Shown: piece after piece, positions 34,855 to 43,530 of the stretch
How the letters are laid out: every line of letters starts with the position of its first letter
How positions within the stretch are numbered: the stretch's first letter is position 1
From: JAKPCT01 sp029553165
GTDB taxonomy: Bacteria > Bacillota > UBA4882 > UBA8346
Length of the DNA: 64,000 nt
Direction: 5' to 3'
NCBI GenBank assembly: GCA_035359995.1
Contig: DAORZT010000003.1
Location: 1 to 64,000 of the forward strand
Translations under genes and position numbers: made by a program
Notes under the pieces: model-generated
Database searches by the model: none
What the model was told of the DNA's origin: nothing
The model's input: only the letters and a program-made list of their open reading frames with translations

Positions 34855-36120
34855 ATTAACGATCTCTCTGAGCGTTTCTTTGATTAAACCCCGGTTGTCA
34901 TTTAGCAATCTGGTTGTCTTTTCCCTGGTCACCTGATAAAATTGCTCATCAGTCATTAACTTTTGCCACTGCTGGAATAAGTCATTACTGTCAGCTACTT
35001 TAAATCCGACCTCATAATTAGCAACTAACTGCTCAATATCTTGAAAGTTCTGCAGGTACGGCCCGTAAAGGACCGGGCTTCCCTGAGCAATTGGCTCCAG
35101 GAGATTATGGCCGCCAATATTGACCAAACTACCACCGATAAAAGAACAATAAGCCAGCGAATATAACTTTGATAACTCTCCCATGGTGTCTAAAATAATA
35201 ATTTTAAAATCATCCGACACATTAACCGTAATCCTGGAGCGGAGTTGATAAGCAATCTTCTGTTGTTTCAAATAAGTTTCAAGTTGTCCTAAACGTTCCA
35301 GATGGCGTGGCGCAATAATCAGTTTGCTATCGGGAAAATTGCGATTTAACCGTAAAAAGGCTTCAATAATTACCGGCTCTTCACCTTCATGAGTACTACC
35401 GGCAATAATAATTTTCTGATCTTGCAACTTTAAGCCAGCTCTTAGCTGTTCCCGCTCGTCTTCCGTAACCTCCGGAAACCGTTGATCAAACTTCAAATTA
35501 CCACCGATTTTTACTTTTTGTTGTCCGGCACCCAACTCCAGCAAGCGTTTCCGATCACTTTCGGTCTGCATCAAAAAGAGATCAACATTGTTAATGCCGG
35601 CTTTAATAAAAAACTTCATTCGTTGATAACGTTTCCAAGTACGGTTGCTTACTTTTCCATTAACCATAATAACACTGGCTGCTGACTGCTTCATCCGGTG
35701 CAACAGGTTGGGCCAGAAGTCACTTTCGATAATAATTAACAACTTTGGCGGAAAAGCGTTTACCAACCTTCTAATTATCAAAGCGATATCCCAAGGCAAA
35801 TAGATAACTTTCGCTTTGGCGCCGATCTTATTTTGGGCCATCGTCAACCCTGAATAAGTTGTGGTATAGATCAACCATTTTAACTCCGGTTGCTCTTTGG
35901 TAAGCTCAGCAATGATGGTGTTTGCCAATAATACTTCACCTGCTGAAGCAGCCTGAAGCCAAATATATTGACCTTTTTCTTCCTTTAAACGTAATAATTC
36001 TAAGAGTATTTTAAATGGTGAAGTTCTCTGTTTGAGATAACTCTTTAGAAAAGTGGTTAATAAAAACAGTGGCAATAATAAGTAAGAAATTAGATTATAT
36101 AATATTAGATTGAGCTTCAT
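34846..36120 (-). CDS. waaA: 3-deoxy-D-manno-octulosonic acid (Kdo) transferase
   Basis: About 424 residues. An N-terminal membrane anchor ('LYNLISYLLLPLFLLTTFL') is followed by the GT30 domain with the catalytic Glu in 'QAASAGEVLLANTI'. The second domain has 'IIAGSTHEGEEPVIIEAF', 'IIAPRHLERL' and 'GGHNLLEPIAQGSPVLYGP'. It adds Kdo to the lipid A precursor, an activity found only in cells with lipopolysaccharide. It overlaps ispF by 26 bases, so it is translated from the isoprenoid operon. GGAG upstream supports ATG 36120. Confidence 0.93.
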   Translation of the reverse strand: MKLNLILYNLISYLLLPLFLLTTFLKSYLKQRTSPFKILLELLRLKEEKGQYIWLQAASAGEVLLANTIIAELTKEQPELKWLIYTTTYSGLTMAQNKIGAKAKVIYLPWDIALIIRRLVNAFPPKLLIIIESDFWPNLLHRMKQSAASVIMVNGKVSNRTWKRYQRMKFFIKAGINNVDLFLMQTESDRKRLLELGAGQQKVKIGGNLKFDQRFPEVTEDEREQLRAGLKLQDQKIIIAGSTHEGEEPVIIEAFLRLNRNFPDSKLIIAPRHLERLGQLETYLKQQKIAYQLRSRITVNVSDDFKIIILDTMGELSKLYSLAYCSFIGGSLVNIGGHNLLEPIAQGSPVLYGPYLQNFQDIEQLVANYEVGFKVADSNDLFQQWQKLMTDEQFYQVTREKTTRLLNDNRGLIKETLREIVNLL

Positions 36121-36610
36121 TGTTAATGCTACTCCTAAATACATTCTGCAATAAAACAACGGCTTGAGCTGCTATTCCTTCGCTCCTACCGGTAAAACCC
36201 AGTCCTTCGGTTGTTGTTGCCTTTATATTAATTTGCTCCACCGAAATTGTTGCTACTGCCGCAATCTTCTGACGCATCTGCGGGATAAAGTTGGCCATCT
36301 TGGGCTTTTGCGCAATGATCGTCGCATCAATATTGACAATTGAATAACCCTTTGCCGCTACCAAATCCAAGACCTGTTTGAGTAAGACCAAACTGTCGGC
36401 ATCCTTATATTGCTGGTTGTTGTCTGGAAAATGGCCCCCAATATCTCCGGCCCCAATCGCCCCAAGCAATGCATCCATAATCGCATGCGTTAACACATCA
36501 GCATCCGAGTGCCCTAAAAGCCCTTTTTCATAGGGAATCTCGACACCGCCAATTATTAACTTGCGCCCCTCAACCAAACGATGGACATCATATCCTTGTC
36601 CGATCCGCAT
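36095..36610 (-). CDS. ispF: 2-C-methyl-D-erythritol 2,4-cyclodiphosphate synthase
   Basis: Fifth enzyme of the MEP pathway for isoprenoid precursors. It begins 'RIGQGYDVHRL' with the metal ligands Asp and His, then has 'HSDADVLTHAIMDALLGA', 'GDIGGHFPD' and the end 'TTEGLGFTGRSEGIAAQAV'. About 171 residues, slightly longer than usual at the C-terminus, where it overlaps waaA. ATG 36610 gives the standard N-terminus; ATG 36619 is only about two bases from GAGGAGG, so it is less likely. Confidence 0.94.
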   Translation of the reverse strand: MRIGQGYDVHRLVEGRKLIIGGVEIPYEKGLLGHSDADVLTHAIMDALLGAIGAGDIGGHFPDNNQQYKDADSLVLLKQVLDLVAAKGYSIVNIDATIIAQKPKMANFIPQMRQKIAAVATISVEQINIKATTTEGLGFTGRSEGIAAQAVVLLQNVFRSSINNEAQSNII

Positions 36611-36611
36611 C

Positions 36612-37334
36612 TCATCCATTCCTCCTCATAATAGCTTCCGCAACAATCAGATCTTCCGGAGTTGTGATCTTTAAATTTTCATAAGAGCCAGGTATTATTT
36701 TAACCGGAAAACCACAATATTCGATAATACCACAGTCATCAGAGAAGTTCCGCTCAATCCCAATAACTTTTTGATGACACTGATACAATAATTGATAGTT
36801 AAAAATTTGAGGAGTCTGGATTGCCCACAATCTTGTCCTTTCCGGAGTATTCGTGACAAAACCTTCAGTATCAACTTCTTTGATTGTATCTTTAACGGGA
36901 ATACCCAGACTAACTGCCTGATATTTCTTTCCGGCTTCAACCACTTCTTTAATTAACCGGATACTTACTAAAGCCCTGGCCGCATCATGAATTAACACCA
37001 AATTAGTATTATTACTACTCCATTCACCATCACTTAGAGTACTCAAATATTGCAAGCCATTAAAAACTGAATTTTGGCGTTCTTTCCCCCCTTGAGTAAT
37101 TAATACGTTTGCTTCAGGCATTTTCTCTGCCAAAAACTCCTTAAACTCCCGAACCTCATCTTCATTGACCACTACCACAATCGGCTCAAATAATCCGGAA
37201 TCCACAAAAACCTGCAATGTATGTTCAATGATACTCTTGCCGTTTAAGTTTAACCATACTTTATTTACGTCCGCTTTCATCCGCTTACCTACTCCGGCAG
37301 CAGGAATAATTGCCGCTATTTTGCTCGTCATCAT
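36612..37334 (-). CDS. ispD: 2-C-methyl-D-erythritol 4-phosphate cytidylyltransferase
   Basis: 240 residues. The CTP-binding opening is 'AIIPAAGVGKRM', followed by 'LIHDAARALVS', 'VKDTIKEV', 'RTRLWAIQTPQIF' and 'PEDLIVAEAIM'. It makes CDP-methylerythritol in the MEP pathway. AGGGGGG upstream supports ATG 37334 or 37331. The order carD, yacL, ispD, ispF is the common Firmicute arrangement. Confidence 0.95.
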   Translation of the reverse strand: MMTSKIAAIIPAAGVGKRMKADVNKVWLNLNGKSIIEHTLQVFVDSGLFEPIVVVVNEDEVREFKEFLAEKMPEANVLITQGGKERQNSVFNGLQYLSTLSDGEWSSNNTNLVLIHDAARALVSIRLIKEVVEAGKKYQAVSLGIPVKDTIKEVDTEGFVTNTPERTRLWAIQTPQIFNYQLLYQCHQKVIGIERNFSDDCGIIEYCGFPVKIIPGSYENLKITTPEDLIVAEAIMRRNG

Positions 37335-37387
37335 CGCACCCCCCTGAATTCATTCAAGGTATTTCCAAAATATCCTTCCACAATAGT

Positions 37388-37416
37388 AAAAAAAGTGCCC
37401 TCAAGAGGCACTTTTT
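37388..37416 (-). terminator. Rho-independent terminator after yacL
   Basis: AAAAGTGCC (37391-37399) and GGCACTTTT (37407-37415) form a stem with a 7-base loop and A/T tracts on both sides. It may reduce read-through into ispD. Confidence 0.82.
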
Positions 37417-37432
37417 AATATATATTGATCTT

Positions 37433-38479
37433 TTAGGAGGTAACTTTTGACATATAAATTTCTTTTGGTTTGGCAAAGATCATTCTTCCGGCAGAAGTTT
37501 GTAGAACACTGGTGACCAAGATCTCTAAATCTACACCAATATAACTTTTACCACCTTCAACTACAATCATCGTTCCGTCTTCTAAATACCCGATTCCTTG
37601 TCCATACTCTTTACCATCCCGCAGGACATGAACAACCATCTCTTCGCCTGGCAGTACCAGTGGCTTGATTGCGTTTGATAAATCATTAATGTTTAAAACT
37701 TGCACCCCATAAAGTTCGGCCACTTTATTGAGATTATAGTCGTTGGTAATTACTTTTGCCTCCATCTCCCGGGCTAATTTTAAAATTTTGGTGTCAACCT
37801 CATAGACTTCTTCATAATCACGGTCAAACACTTTAATTGTAATCTGACTCTCTTTCTGCATCCGGTTTAAAAGGTCCAGTCCGCGGCGCCCCCGATTACG
37901 ACGGAGCGAATCGGCCGAATCAGCAATCTTCTGCAATTCACCGATTACAAAATTGGGAACAATCAAAATCCCTTCCAAAAACCCTGTTTTGCATAGATCA
38001 GCAATCCGGCCATCAATTATGGCACTGGTATCAACAATTTTAAATTGATTCGAAGATGAACCCAATTTGTTTTTCTGATTTGGCAGCGGATTAACTAATA
38101 ACCCATTAATCTCCTTACACTTTGCTGAAAAAACCACCATGGAAATCCCAATAATCGGCAGTAAAATTGCTCCAAAGAAAGAAATACTCCTTGACGGTGA
38201 ATATGAATCCAACAATGGTCTGATTATTGATGTCAAGAGCGCTCCAATTGCCAGCCCAAACAGTAATCCTAAACTTTTAAAGATCATCTCTCTACTGGGC
38301 ATCCTACGAAAATAATTGGTAATCCTTCCTAGCAAACTCTTTTGAAACAGCCACCCGGTTACTAGTCCGACTATTGCTATTCCGGTCTTGAGCATAATAT
38401 TATCAATTGCCGAACAAAACTCTATGAAAACTATCCCGCCTACTACTGACCAATAAATTGTATTCCAGTTCCAGCGCAT
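37433..38479 (-). CDS. yacL: PIN and TRAM domain membrane protein (YacL family)
   Basis: About 348 residues. Four membrane helices lie in the first 125 residues ('YWSVVGGIVFIEF', 'IAIVGLVTGWLFQ' and others). Then a PIN nuclease domain has 'IVDTSAIIDGRIADL' and 'VITNDYNLNKVAEL', with the acidic residues kept. A C-terminal TRAM domain ('GQGIGYLEDGTMIVVEGG') ends it. The family is usual in Firmicutes next to carD and ispD; a membrane-bound RNase role is presumed. GAGGAGG eight bases before ATG 38479 decides the start. Confidence 0.92.
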   Translation of the reverse strand: MRWNWNTIYWSVVGGIVFIEFCSAIDNIMLKTGIAIVGLVTGWLFQKSLLGRITNYFRRMPSREMIFKSLGLLFGLAIGALLTSIIRPLLDSYSPSRSISFFGAILLPIIGISMVVFSAKCKEINGLLVNPLPNQKNKLGSSSNQFKIVDTSAIIDGRIADLCKTGFLEGILIVPNFVIGELQKIADSADSLRRNRGRRGLDLLNRMQKESQITIKVFDRDYEEVYEVDTKILKLAREMEAKVITNDYNLNKVAELYGVQVLNINDLSNAIKPLVLPGEEMVVHVLRDGKEYGQGIGYLEDGTMIVVEGGKSYIGVDLEILVTSVLQTSAGRMIFAKPKEIYMSKVTS

Positions 38480-38552
38480 TAAAACACCTCCTCTTTTTTT
38501 GATCCAGACAATCTTAGTCTTGACATAATTAGCCAAAAATATTCCGCATAAA

Positions 38553-38592
38553 TAAAAAACACAATTTAAGTTGTTGTTACAACTCAATTGTG
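38553..38592 (-). terminator. Second terminator-like hairpin after carD
   Basis: On the minus strand CACAATTGAGTTGT (38592-38579) pairs with the arm at 38574-38560, with a one-base bulge, and six or more T follow. Together with the hairpin at 38605-38633 it would separate carD from yacL. Confidence 0.65.
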
Positions 38593-38604
38593 CTTTTAAA
38601 AAAA

Positions 38605-38633
38605 AGAAAAAACCGTATCAACAAAGATACGAT
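38605..38633 (-). terminator. Terminator hairpin overlapping the carD stop codon
   Basis: CGTATC (38614-38619) and GATACG (38626-38631) form a short stem that includes the last codons of carD. A T-rich tract follows on the minus strand. Confidence 0.65.
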
Positions 38634-39094
38634 TCAAGAATTTCTAAAGCTTGATTTTCCTCGATATTTTGGGATAAAACCAGCTCACTGATCAACAATT
38701 TACGTGCATTTTCAAACATCTTCTTCTCACCGGTTGATAACCCTTTTTGGCGATTACGAACTGTTAAAGTATGAACCACTTCGACAATATCATGAATACT
38801 GCCGCTTCTAATCTTCTCCATATTATTACGATAACGATGATTCCAATTATCGGTGACAATTACAGTGCTTGATTTCATCTCTTCCAAAACTTTTCGCAAT
38901 TCCTCGCCAGCAGCCACCTGACGTAATCCAATATTCTCCGCCTGGTCAAGAGGGACCATTGCCCGCATATCTCCCAACGGCAACTTGATAATATAATAAC
39001 TGATTTTTGCCCCAGAGATCTCCCGTTCCTCAATTCCCTCTATAACTCCGGCTCCATGCATCGGATAGACAACTTTATCACCGATGTTAAACAT
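38618..39094 (-). CDS. CarD family transcriptional regulator
   Basis: About 158 residues. The N-terminal RNA-polymerase-interacting domain is clear ('FNIGDKVVYPMHGAGVIEGIEERE', residues 1-24 in two strands, and 'YYIIKLPLGDMRAMVPLDQAENIGLR'), followed by a helical DNA-binding part ('MFENARKLLISELVLSQN'). CarD proteins stabilise open promoter complexes, classically at rRNA promoters. GGAGG seven bases before ATG 39094 supports the start. It has a strong sigma-A promoter of its own, 32 bases upstream. Confidence 0.92.
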   Translation of the reverse strand: MFNIGDKVVYPMHGAGVIEGIEEREISGAKISYYIIKLPLGDMRAMVPLDQAENIGLRQVAAGEELRKVLEEMKSSTVIVTDNWNHRYRNNMEKIRSGSIHDIVEVVHTLTVRNRQKGLSTGEKKMFENARKLLISELVLSQNIEENQALEILESYLC

Positions 39095-39125
39095 TTTATA
39101 CCTCCGCCAGATTTTCGACATCGTC

Positions 39126-39154
39126 AGTATATCATTTTATCGGTGTAAAGTCAA
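39126..39154 (-). promoter_or_regulatory. Strong sigma-A promoter of carD
   Basis: On the minus strand TTGACT (39154-39149), a 17-base spacer and TATACT (39131-39126) match the consensus closely. The leader is short, about 25 bases. Confidence 0.85.
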
Positions 39155-39223
39155 GTTAAATATTTTAACAGCTTTTATATTCGTTGTCAATGGTTTTTAT
39201 GCATTTTTTCTTGTTAAAAATAG

Positions 39224-40297
39224 TTAAAAATGACGGTCCAGTAAAATTTGTTCCCGGAGCCGACGTAATCCTTCCTTGATGGAACGTGCCCTGACTTCTC
39301 CGATTCCTTCAACTTCATCAAGTTCTTCAGTTGAGGCATTTAAAATATTTTTTAACTCGCCAAACGTTTTAACCAGATTTTCGACAACCGGAAACGGTAA
39401 TCTTGGTATCTTGCGCAGGACCCGATAACCTTTTGAAGAAAGTGAATGATCTAAGCTGGTCCCATTCGGATAGCCTAAAGTTTTACCAATCATAATTAAG
39501 TCTAAGAGTTCATCATCGTTCCAGGTGCTTAATTCTGCCTTAATCATCTCGGAATTAATATTTTCAGAAGCCAGATAATCCCGCAGCACCATATTGGCTT
39601 CAATCTCCACATCAAAAATTAACTCTTCCAACTGCATGCTTACCAGACGTCCTTCATTGCCCAATTCACAGATATAGCGGTCAATCTCATCACCAATTCT
39701 AAGAACCATCTCCGCCCTTTGGACCACAGTACAGACATCAGATAGAGTAACCAGATCTTCAAACTCCAGCGCCGATAAGTTGAACAACGATTGGTCCAAG
39801 ACACTCTTATATTTTTGCAATGTCTGCAACGCTTGATTCGCTTTCGCTAAGATCGTCCCAATCTCACGCAACACGTATCTTTGATTACCCTTATATAAAG
39901 TAATTACATTCCGCCGTTGGGAAATGGCGATTACTAATTCACCGGTTTGAATTGCTACCCGTTGCGCAGTACGGTGGCGTGTTCCTGTTTCGGTAGTAGG
40001 AATTAAATGATGGGGTGTCAAATGAGCGTTGGCTACTAATATTTTTTTGGCATCTGAGGAGATCACGATTGCACCATCCATCTTCGCAAGCTCATAAAGT
40101 GCTGAAGGAATCAAATCACAGTTGATCTTAAAGCCACCGTCAACTAACTGCATCACCGATTCAGCATCAGAGACAACAATCAAAGCGCCTGTTTTCGCCC
40201 GTAGAATATTCTCCAATCCTTCATAAAGTACAGTACCTGGCGCTACCATCCTGATTACTTTATTAAAATCTTCCCGTTTGGGATCCTCTTGACTCAT
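39224..40297 (-). CDS. disA: DNA integrity scanning protein, diadenylate cyclase
   Basis: 357 residues. The N-terminal DAC domain has the DGA motif in 'KMDGAIVISSDAKKI' and the RHR motif in 'TGTRHRTAQR', both needed to make cyclic di-AMP. A helical linker follows, and C-terminal helix-hairpin-helix elements ('VEGIGEVRARSIKEGLRRL') bind branched DNA. It follows radA by about 31 bases, the conserved radA-disA order of spore-forming Firmicutes, where it checks DNA before sporulation. Confidence 0.96.
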   Translation of the reverse strand: MSQEDPKREDFNKVIRMVAPGTVLYEGLENILRAKTGALIVVSDAESVMQLVDGGFKINCDLIPSALYELAKMDGAIVISSDAKKILVANAHLTPHHLIPTTETGTRHRTAQRVAIQTGELVIAISQRRNVITLYKGNQRYVLREIGTILAKANQALQTLQKYKSVLDQSLFNLSALEFEDLVTLSDVCTVVQRAEMVLRIGDEIDRYICELGNEGRLVSMQLEELIFDVEIEANMVLRDYLASENINSEMIKAELSTWNDDELLDLIMIGKTLGYPNGTSLDHSLSSKGYRVLRKIPRLPFPVVENLVKTFGELKNILNASTEELDEVEGIGEVRARSIKEGLRRLREQILLDRHF

Positions 40298-40328
40298 CCG
40301 CTAAGACCTCCTATCGTTCTCAATTTAT

Positions 40329-41720
40329 TCAACCGTTAACTTCCTGATCTTTATTAGTAATTATCGGCATTATTCCGATTAAATTTCGAATATGTTCAAT
40401 ACCATAAAGCGTTAAATCAATATCATTTTGAAACTTACTTAAAATTCGCTTTGAAACAACACAATCCTCAAATCCCAGCTTCTTGCCTTCAATTAACAGT
40501 CGGTTAAAATCCGGTGTCAATCTGACTTCACCCGATAACGCAATCTCCCCCAGGAAAAATACTTTCGGATTGAAAATATAGCCACGCGTTGAAGAGAGGA
40601 TTGCAGCCGCTATACCCAGATCTAAAGCCGGATCATCAGATTCTATACCGCCGGCAGTGGAAACAAAGATATTTTTATTGCCCAACCTCTCGCCAACCCA
40701 ACGTTGTAATACTGCTGTTACCAGGAGTAAGCGGTTGCGATCGATTCCAATAGCAATCTGACGCGGCGGTATTCCTTCCGGCGCTTCGGTTACCAAAGCT
40801 TGAATCTCGGTAAAAATCGGGCGCGACCCCCTTGCTGTTGCCACAATCACCGAACCAGACGTTGCCTGACTGCGGTTTTCCAATAAATATTCCGAAGGAT
40901 TGCCCACCTCTTCAAAACCATGATCAGTCATCTCAAACAAAGCAATTTCGTTAGTTGACCCAAAACGATTTTTTACGGCGCGTCCCACCCGCAAACTTTG
41001 GCTCCGGTTTCCTTCCAAATAAAGTACCGTATCCACTAAATGCTCCAAGACTCTTGGTCCGGCCAATTGTGATTCTTTGGTAACTTGTCCAATTAAAATA
41101 ATTGGGATATTCTGCTGCTTGGCAATCTTAATCAGAAACAAGGTACATTCTTTGATCTGCGAAGGTGACCCTGGTGTTGCCCGCAGTGAATTCATAAATA
41201 CTGATTGAATTGAGTCCACAATCACTAATTTTGGTTGCAACGAGGCAATATGTTTATCGATTAACTCCAAATTATTTTCAGCAATAACATACAATGAGTC
41301 GGAAAACTCACCGATACGGTCTGCTCTTATTTTAGTCTGTTCCGCGGACTCTTCACCACTGACATAGAGGACTGTACCGGTAGTTTTCGCAACATTACCC
41401 GCAATAATTAAACTCAAAGTACTCTTCCCAATCCCCGGATCACCTACCAATAGTAATACCGATCCGGAAACAATCCCCCCACCCAGTAAGCGGTCGAGCT
41501 CTTTACCACCTGTTGTCAAACGAAATGAATTATCAACTTTTACTTGATTTAAAATTTGGGGCAATTGGTAACTGCTTAAACTGTTCAACTCATCGGCAGT
41601 ATCATTTAATATTTCTTGTAACGTCCCCCACTCATGACAAGCAGGGCATCTACCGATCCATTTCATCTCCTGATGGCCACAACTGTCACAGATATAAATA
41701 TTTTTAAGCTTTTTGCTCAT
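40329..41720 (-). CDS. radA: DNA repair protein RadA
   Basis: About 463 residues. A Cys4 zinc finger (CDSCG...CPAC), then a RecA-like ATPase with Walker A 'GDPGIGKSTLS', the RadA-specific 'KNRFGSTNE', and a C-terminal Lon-protease-like domain ('DPALDLGIAAAILSS', 'GEIALSGEVR'). It promotes branch migration in recombination. GTGGAG upstream supports ATG 41720. It forms an operon with disA; clpC/mcsAB, its usual neighbours, are not upstream here. Confidence 0.96.
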   Translation of the reverse strand: MSKKLKNIYICDSCGHQEMKWIGRCPACHEWGTLQEILNDTADELNSLSSYQLPQILNQVKVDNSFRLTTGGKELDRLLGGGIVSGSVLLLVGDPGIGKSTLSLIIAGNVAKTTGTVLYVSGEESAEQTKIRADRIGEFSDSLYVIAENNLELIDKHIASLQPKLVIVDSIQSVFMNSLRATPGSPSQIKECTLFLIKIAKQQNIPIILIGQVTKESQLAGPRVLEHLVDTVLYLEGNRSQSLRVGRAVKNRFGSTNEIALFEMTDHGFEEVGNPSEYLLENRSQATSGSVIVATARGSRPIFTEIQALVTEAPEGIPPRQIAIGIDRNRLLLVTAVLQRWVGERLGNKNIFVSTAGGIESDDPALDLGIAAAILSSTRGYIFNPKVFFLGEIALSGEVRLTPDFNRLLIEGKKLGFEDCVVSKRILSKFQNDIDLTLYGIEHIRNLIGIMPIITNKDQEVNG

Positions 41721-41806
41721 TGTTCTCCACATGATGATATTAATTGTTATATTTATATATTACATGTTTTTACCAAGACAAGTAAAGAAAAAGATCATGA
41801 TAAATG

Positions 41807-41826
41807 AAAAATCGGCTTGCGCCGAT
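41807..41826 (-). terminator. Terminator after the 46-residue protein gene
   Basis: ATCGGC (41811-41816), loop TTGC, GCCGAT (41821-41826); on the minus strand a run of five T follows. It lies 12 bases after the stop of the small gene. Confidence 0.75.
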
Positions 41827-41837
41827 CGGTATTTAGC

Positions 41838-41978
41838 TTAATTGACTGCCGAAAACGACAGACATACTTCCCTGCCATCTTCCCAAAGGTCACAGAGTTC
41901 ACGGTGGATACAAAACAGACATGGCAAGGGATAATTAGTGGTTTCATTATTTCGTTCTACGGCTTCTTCTTCTAACAT
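41838..41978 (-). CDS. 46-residue Cys-rich acidic protein of unknown function
   Basis: ATG 41978 has GGAGGAGG a few bases upstream, and a terminator follows the stop, so this short frame has its own complete expression signals. The protein begins with an acidic stretch (MLEEEAVERNNETT) and then has four Cys and a His in 'CLFCIHRELCDLWEDGREVC'. This is a C-x2-C pair followed by two more Cys, which suggests a small metal-binding knuckle. I do not recognise a family. It lies upstream of radA, between radA and a COG2426 membrane protein gene. Confidence 0.65.
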   Translation of the reverse strand: MLEEEAVERNNETTNYPLPCLFCIHRELCDLWEDGREVCLSFSAVN

Positions 41979-42097
41979 CTACTCAACCTCCTCCAATTCT
42001 TCTCTGAGAAGAAAGACAGAAAAAAATGACTTCTTTATAGTATATTCATTCTTTTGCAATTCTATGAGTAGACACTAGTAAGAAACTTAATTACCAC

Positions 42098-42571
42098 TTA
42101 AAAAGGCATTAACCTCCTTAAATTAATAAATCCGGAAGTAAGTAACGTTACAATAATACCAGCACCTAAAACACCCAGTAAGATTGAGATAAATGCATCT
42201 CTTTTTTTCAAGCCCATCAAAAACGCAATTAATGAACCACTCCAGGCTCCAGTCATTGGCAAGGGAATTGCTACAAAGATCGCCAAGCCCCAATAGCCAT
42301 ATTTTTCGATCTGAGGGCGATTCCGCTCCGCCCTGGCAAAAACCCAATCAAAAAACCTTTTAAAGATGGGAATCTTACTCAAAAGTCTCGAAACTGGATC
42401 AATAAATAAGATGATCGGGATTACTGGGATCATATTACCAATAACCGAAAAAATATAAGCATCAACGGCATTAAATCCTAAACCACGGGCGATCGGAATC
42501 GCACCTCGTAATTCAATATAAGGTAAGATCGCACAACCAATTACTTTTAAAACATCCCATATTCGCTCCAT
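42098..42571 (-). CDS. COG2426 membrane protein ('small multi-drug export' family)
   Basis: 157 residues with four hydrophobic segments. Family features are 'LPYIELRGAIPIARGLGF' near the start and 'IFVAIPLPMTGAWSGSLIAFLMGL' in the second half, a re-entrant Pro/Gly-rich pattern like that of the DedA/SNARE-associated group. Despite the family name, export of drugs is poorly supported; the function is effectively unknown. It follows mtnP by 14 bases and is probably co-transcribed with it. Confidence 0.87.
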   Translation of the reverse strand: MERIWDVLKVIGCAILPYIELRGAIPIARGLGFNAVDAYIFSVIGNMIPVIPIILFIDPVSRLLSKIPIFKRFFDWVFARAERNRPQIEKYGYWGLAIFVAIPLPMTGAWSGSLIAFLMGLKKRDAFISILLGVLGAGIIVTLLTSGFINLRRLMPF

Positions 42572-42585
42572 CTTTTGACTCCAGT

Positions 42586-43362
42586 TTAAATTTTATGACA
42601 GTCACAATCCGGTTTTAGTGGCATCTTCGCGATCATCTCAAATAATACATTTCTTAACTTGTCATTATTACTTTGAAATACTTTTAATACCTCTTCATGC
42701 GTTACCGGTTTAATCTCAGGATGGTCTTCCAATCCAACATCATAATCGGTGATTAAAGCAATATTTACATAACAAAGCTCTAATTCTCTGGCCAACCACC
42801 CTTCAGGATATTGGGTCATGTTAATTACTTCCCAACCATTTTTACTAAATTCTTTACTTTCAGCTCGAGTTGAAAACCGAGGCCCCTGAATAACGACAAC
42901 TGTGCCCTTCTCATGAACATTAATATTATGTTTCTTTGCTGATTCAATGGCAATTGCTCTTAACCGATCACAATAAGGATTAGCGGCACTGATATGTTTG
43001 GTTATCGGCCCATCAAAGAAAGTATCCTTACGATTCCAAGTCCGATGGACAAACTGATCAACAACAACAAAATCACCCGGTTTAATATGTGGTTGCAGAC
43101 TACCAGCGGCGCATGGCCCAATCAGCTGGGTCACTCCCAAAGACTTCATCGCCCAGATATTGGCGCGATAATTGATCATATGGGGAGGATGCTGATGATG
43201 TTTCCCATGCCTTGGTAAGAAAGCAACCTTCTTGCCGGCCACTTCGGCAATTGCGATCCGGTCACTTGGTGGCCCATATGGTGTTTCAACTGCAATCTCT
43301 TCAACATTGTCCAGTAAAGAATAAAAACCCGACCCGCCAAAAATACCAATATTAATATCCAT
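42586..43362 (-). CDS. mtnP: S-methyl-5'-thioadenosine phosphorylase
   Basis: 258 residues, PNP/MTAP family. It starts 'IGIFGGSGFYSLL', has the phosphate-site 'LPRHGKHHQHPPHMINYRAN', split over residues 49-69, 'GPCAAGSLQPHIKPGDFVV', and 'GPRFSTRAES' followed by 'INMTQYPE'. It cleaves methylthioadenosine, a by-product of polyamine and other SAM-dependent synthesis. Related 6-oxopurine or methylthioinosine enzymes are hard to exclude by eye. The C-terminus has an unusual 'CDCH' ending. Confidence 0.88.
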   Translation of the reverse strand: MDINIGIFGGSGFYSLLDNVEEIAVETPYGPPSDRIAIAEVAGKKVAFLPRHGKHHQHPPHMINYRANIWAMKSLGVTQLIGPCAAGSLQPHIKPGDFVVVDQFVHRTWNRKDTFFDGPITKHISAANPYCDRLRAIAIESAKKHNINVHEKGTVVVIQGPRFSTRAESKEFSKNGWEVINMTQYPEGWLARELELCYVNIALITDYDVGLEDHPEIKPVTHEEVLKVFQSNNDKLRNVLFEMIAKMPLKPDCDCHKI

Positions 43363-43466
43363 TGTATCCTCCTTTAATTACGGTTTCCAATTTAAGTCTT
43401 TTCTTTTGTTCGAGTAAATTATCAAAATTCCTTCAAAGTAAATTAATCTTTTATAAAAAAGCAAAT

Positions 43467-43497
43467 AATAAGGCAGGAAACTGTTTCCTGCCTTATT
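43467..43497 (-). terminator. Rho-independent terminator after the spore protein gene
   Basis: A 14-bp perfect inverted repeat (AATAAGGCAGGAAA and its complement) with a 3-base loop and flanking A/T-rich tracts; very stable. Confidence 0.88.
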
Positions 43498-43530
43498 ATT
43501 ATTTAAGTAATACCTTTGGATCACACTTTA

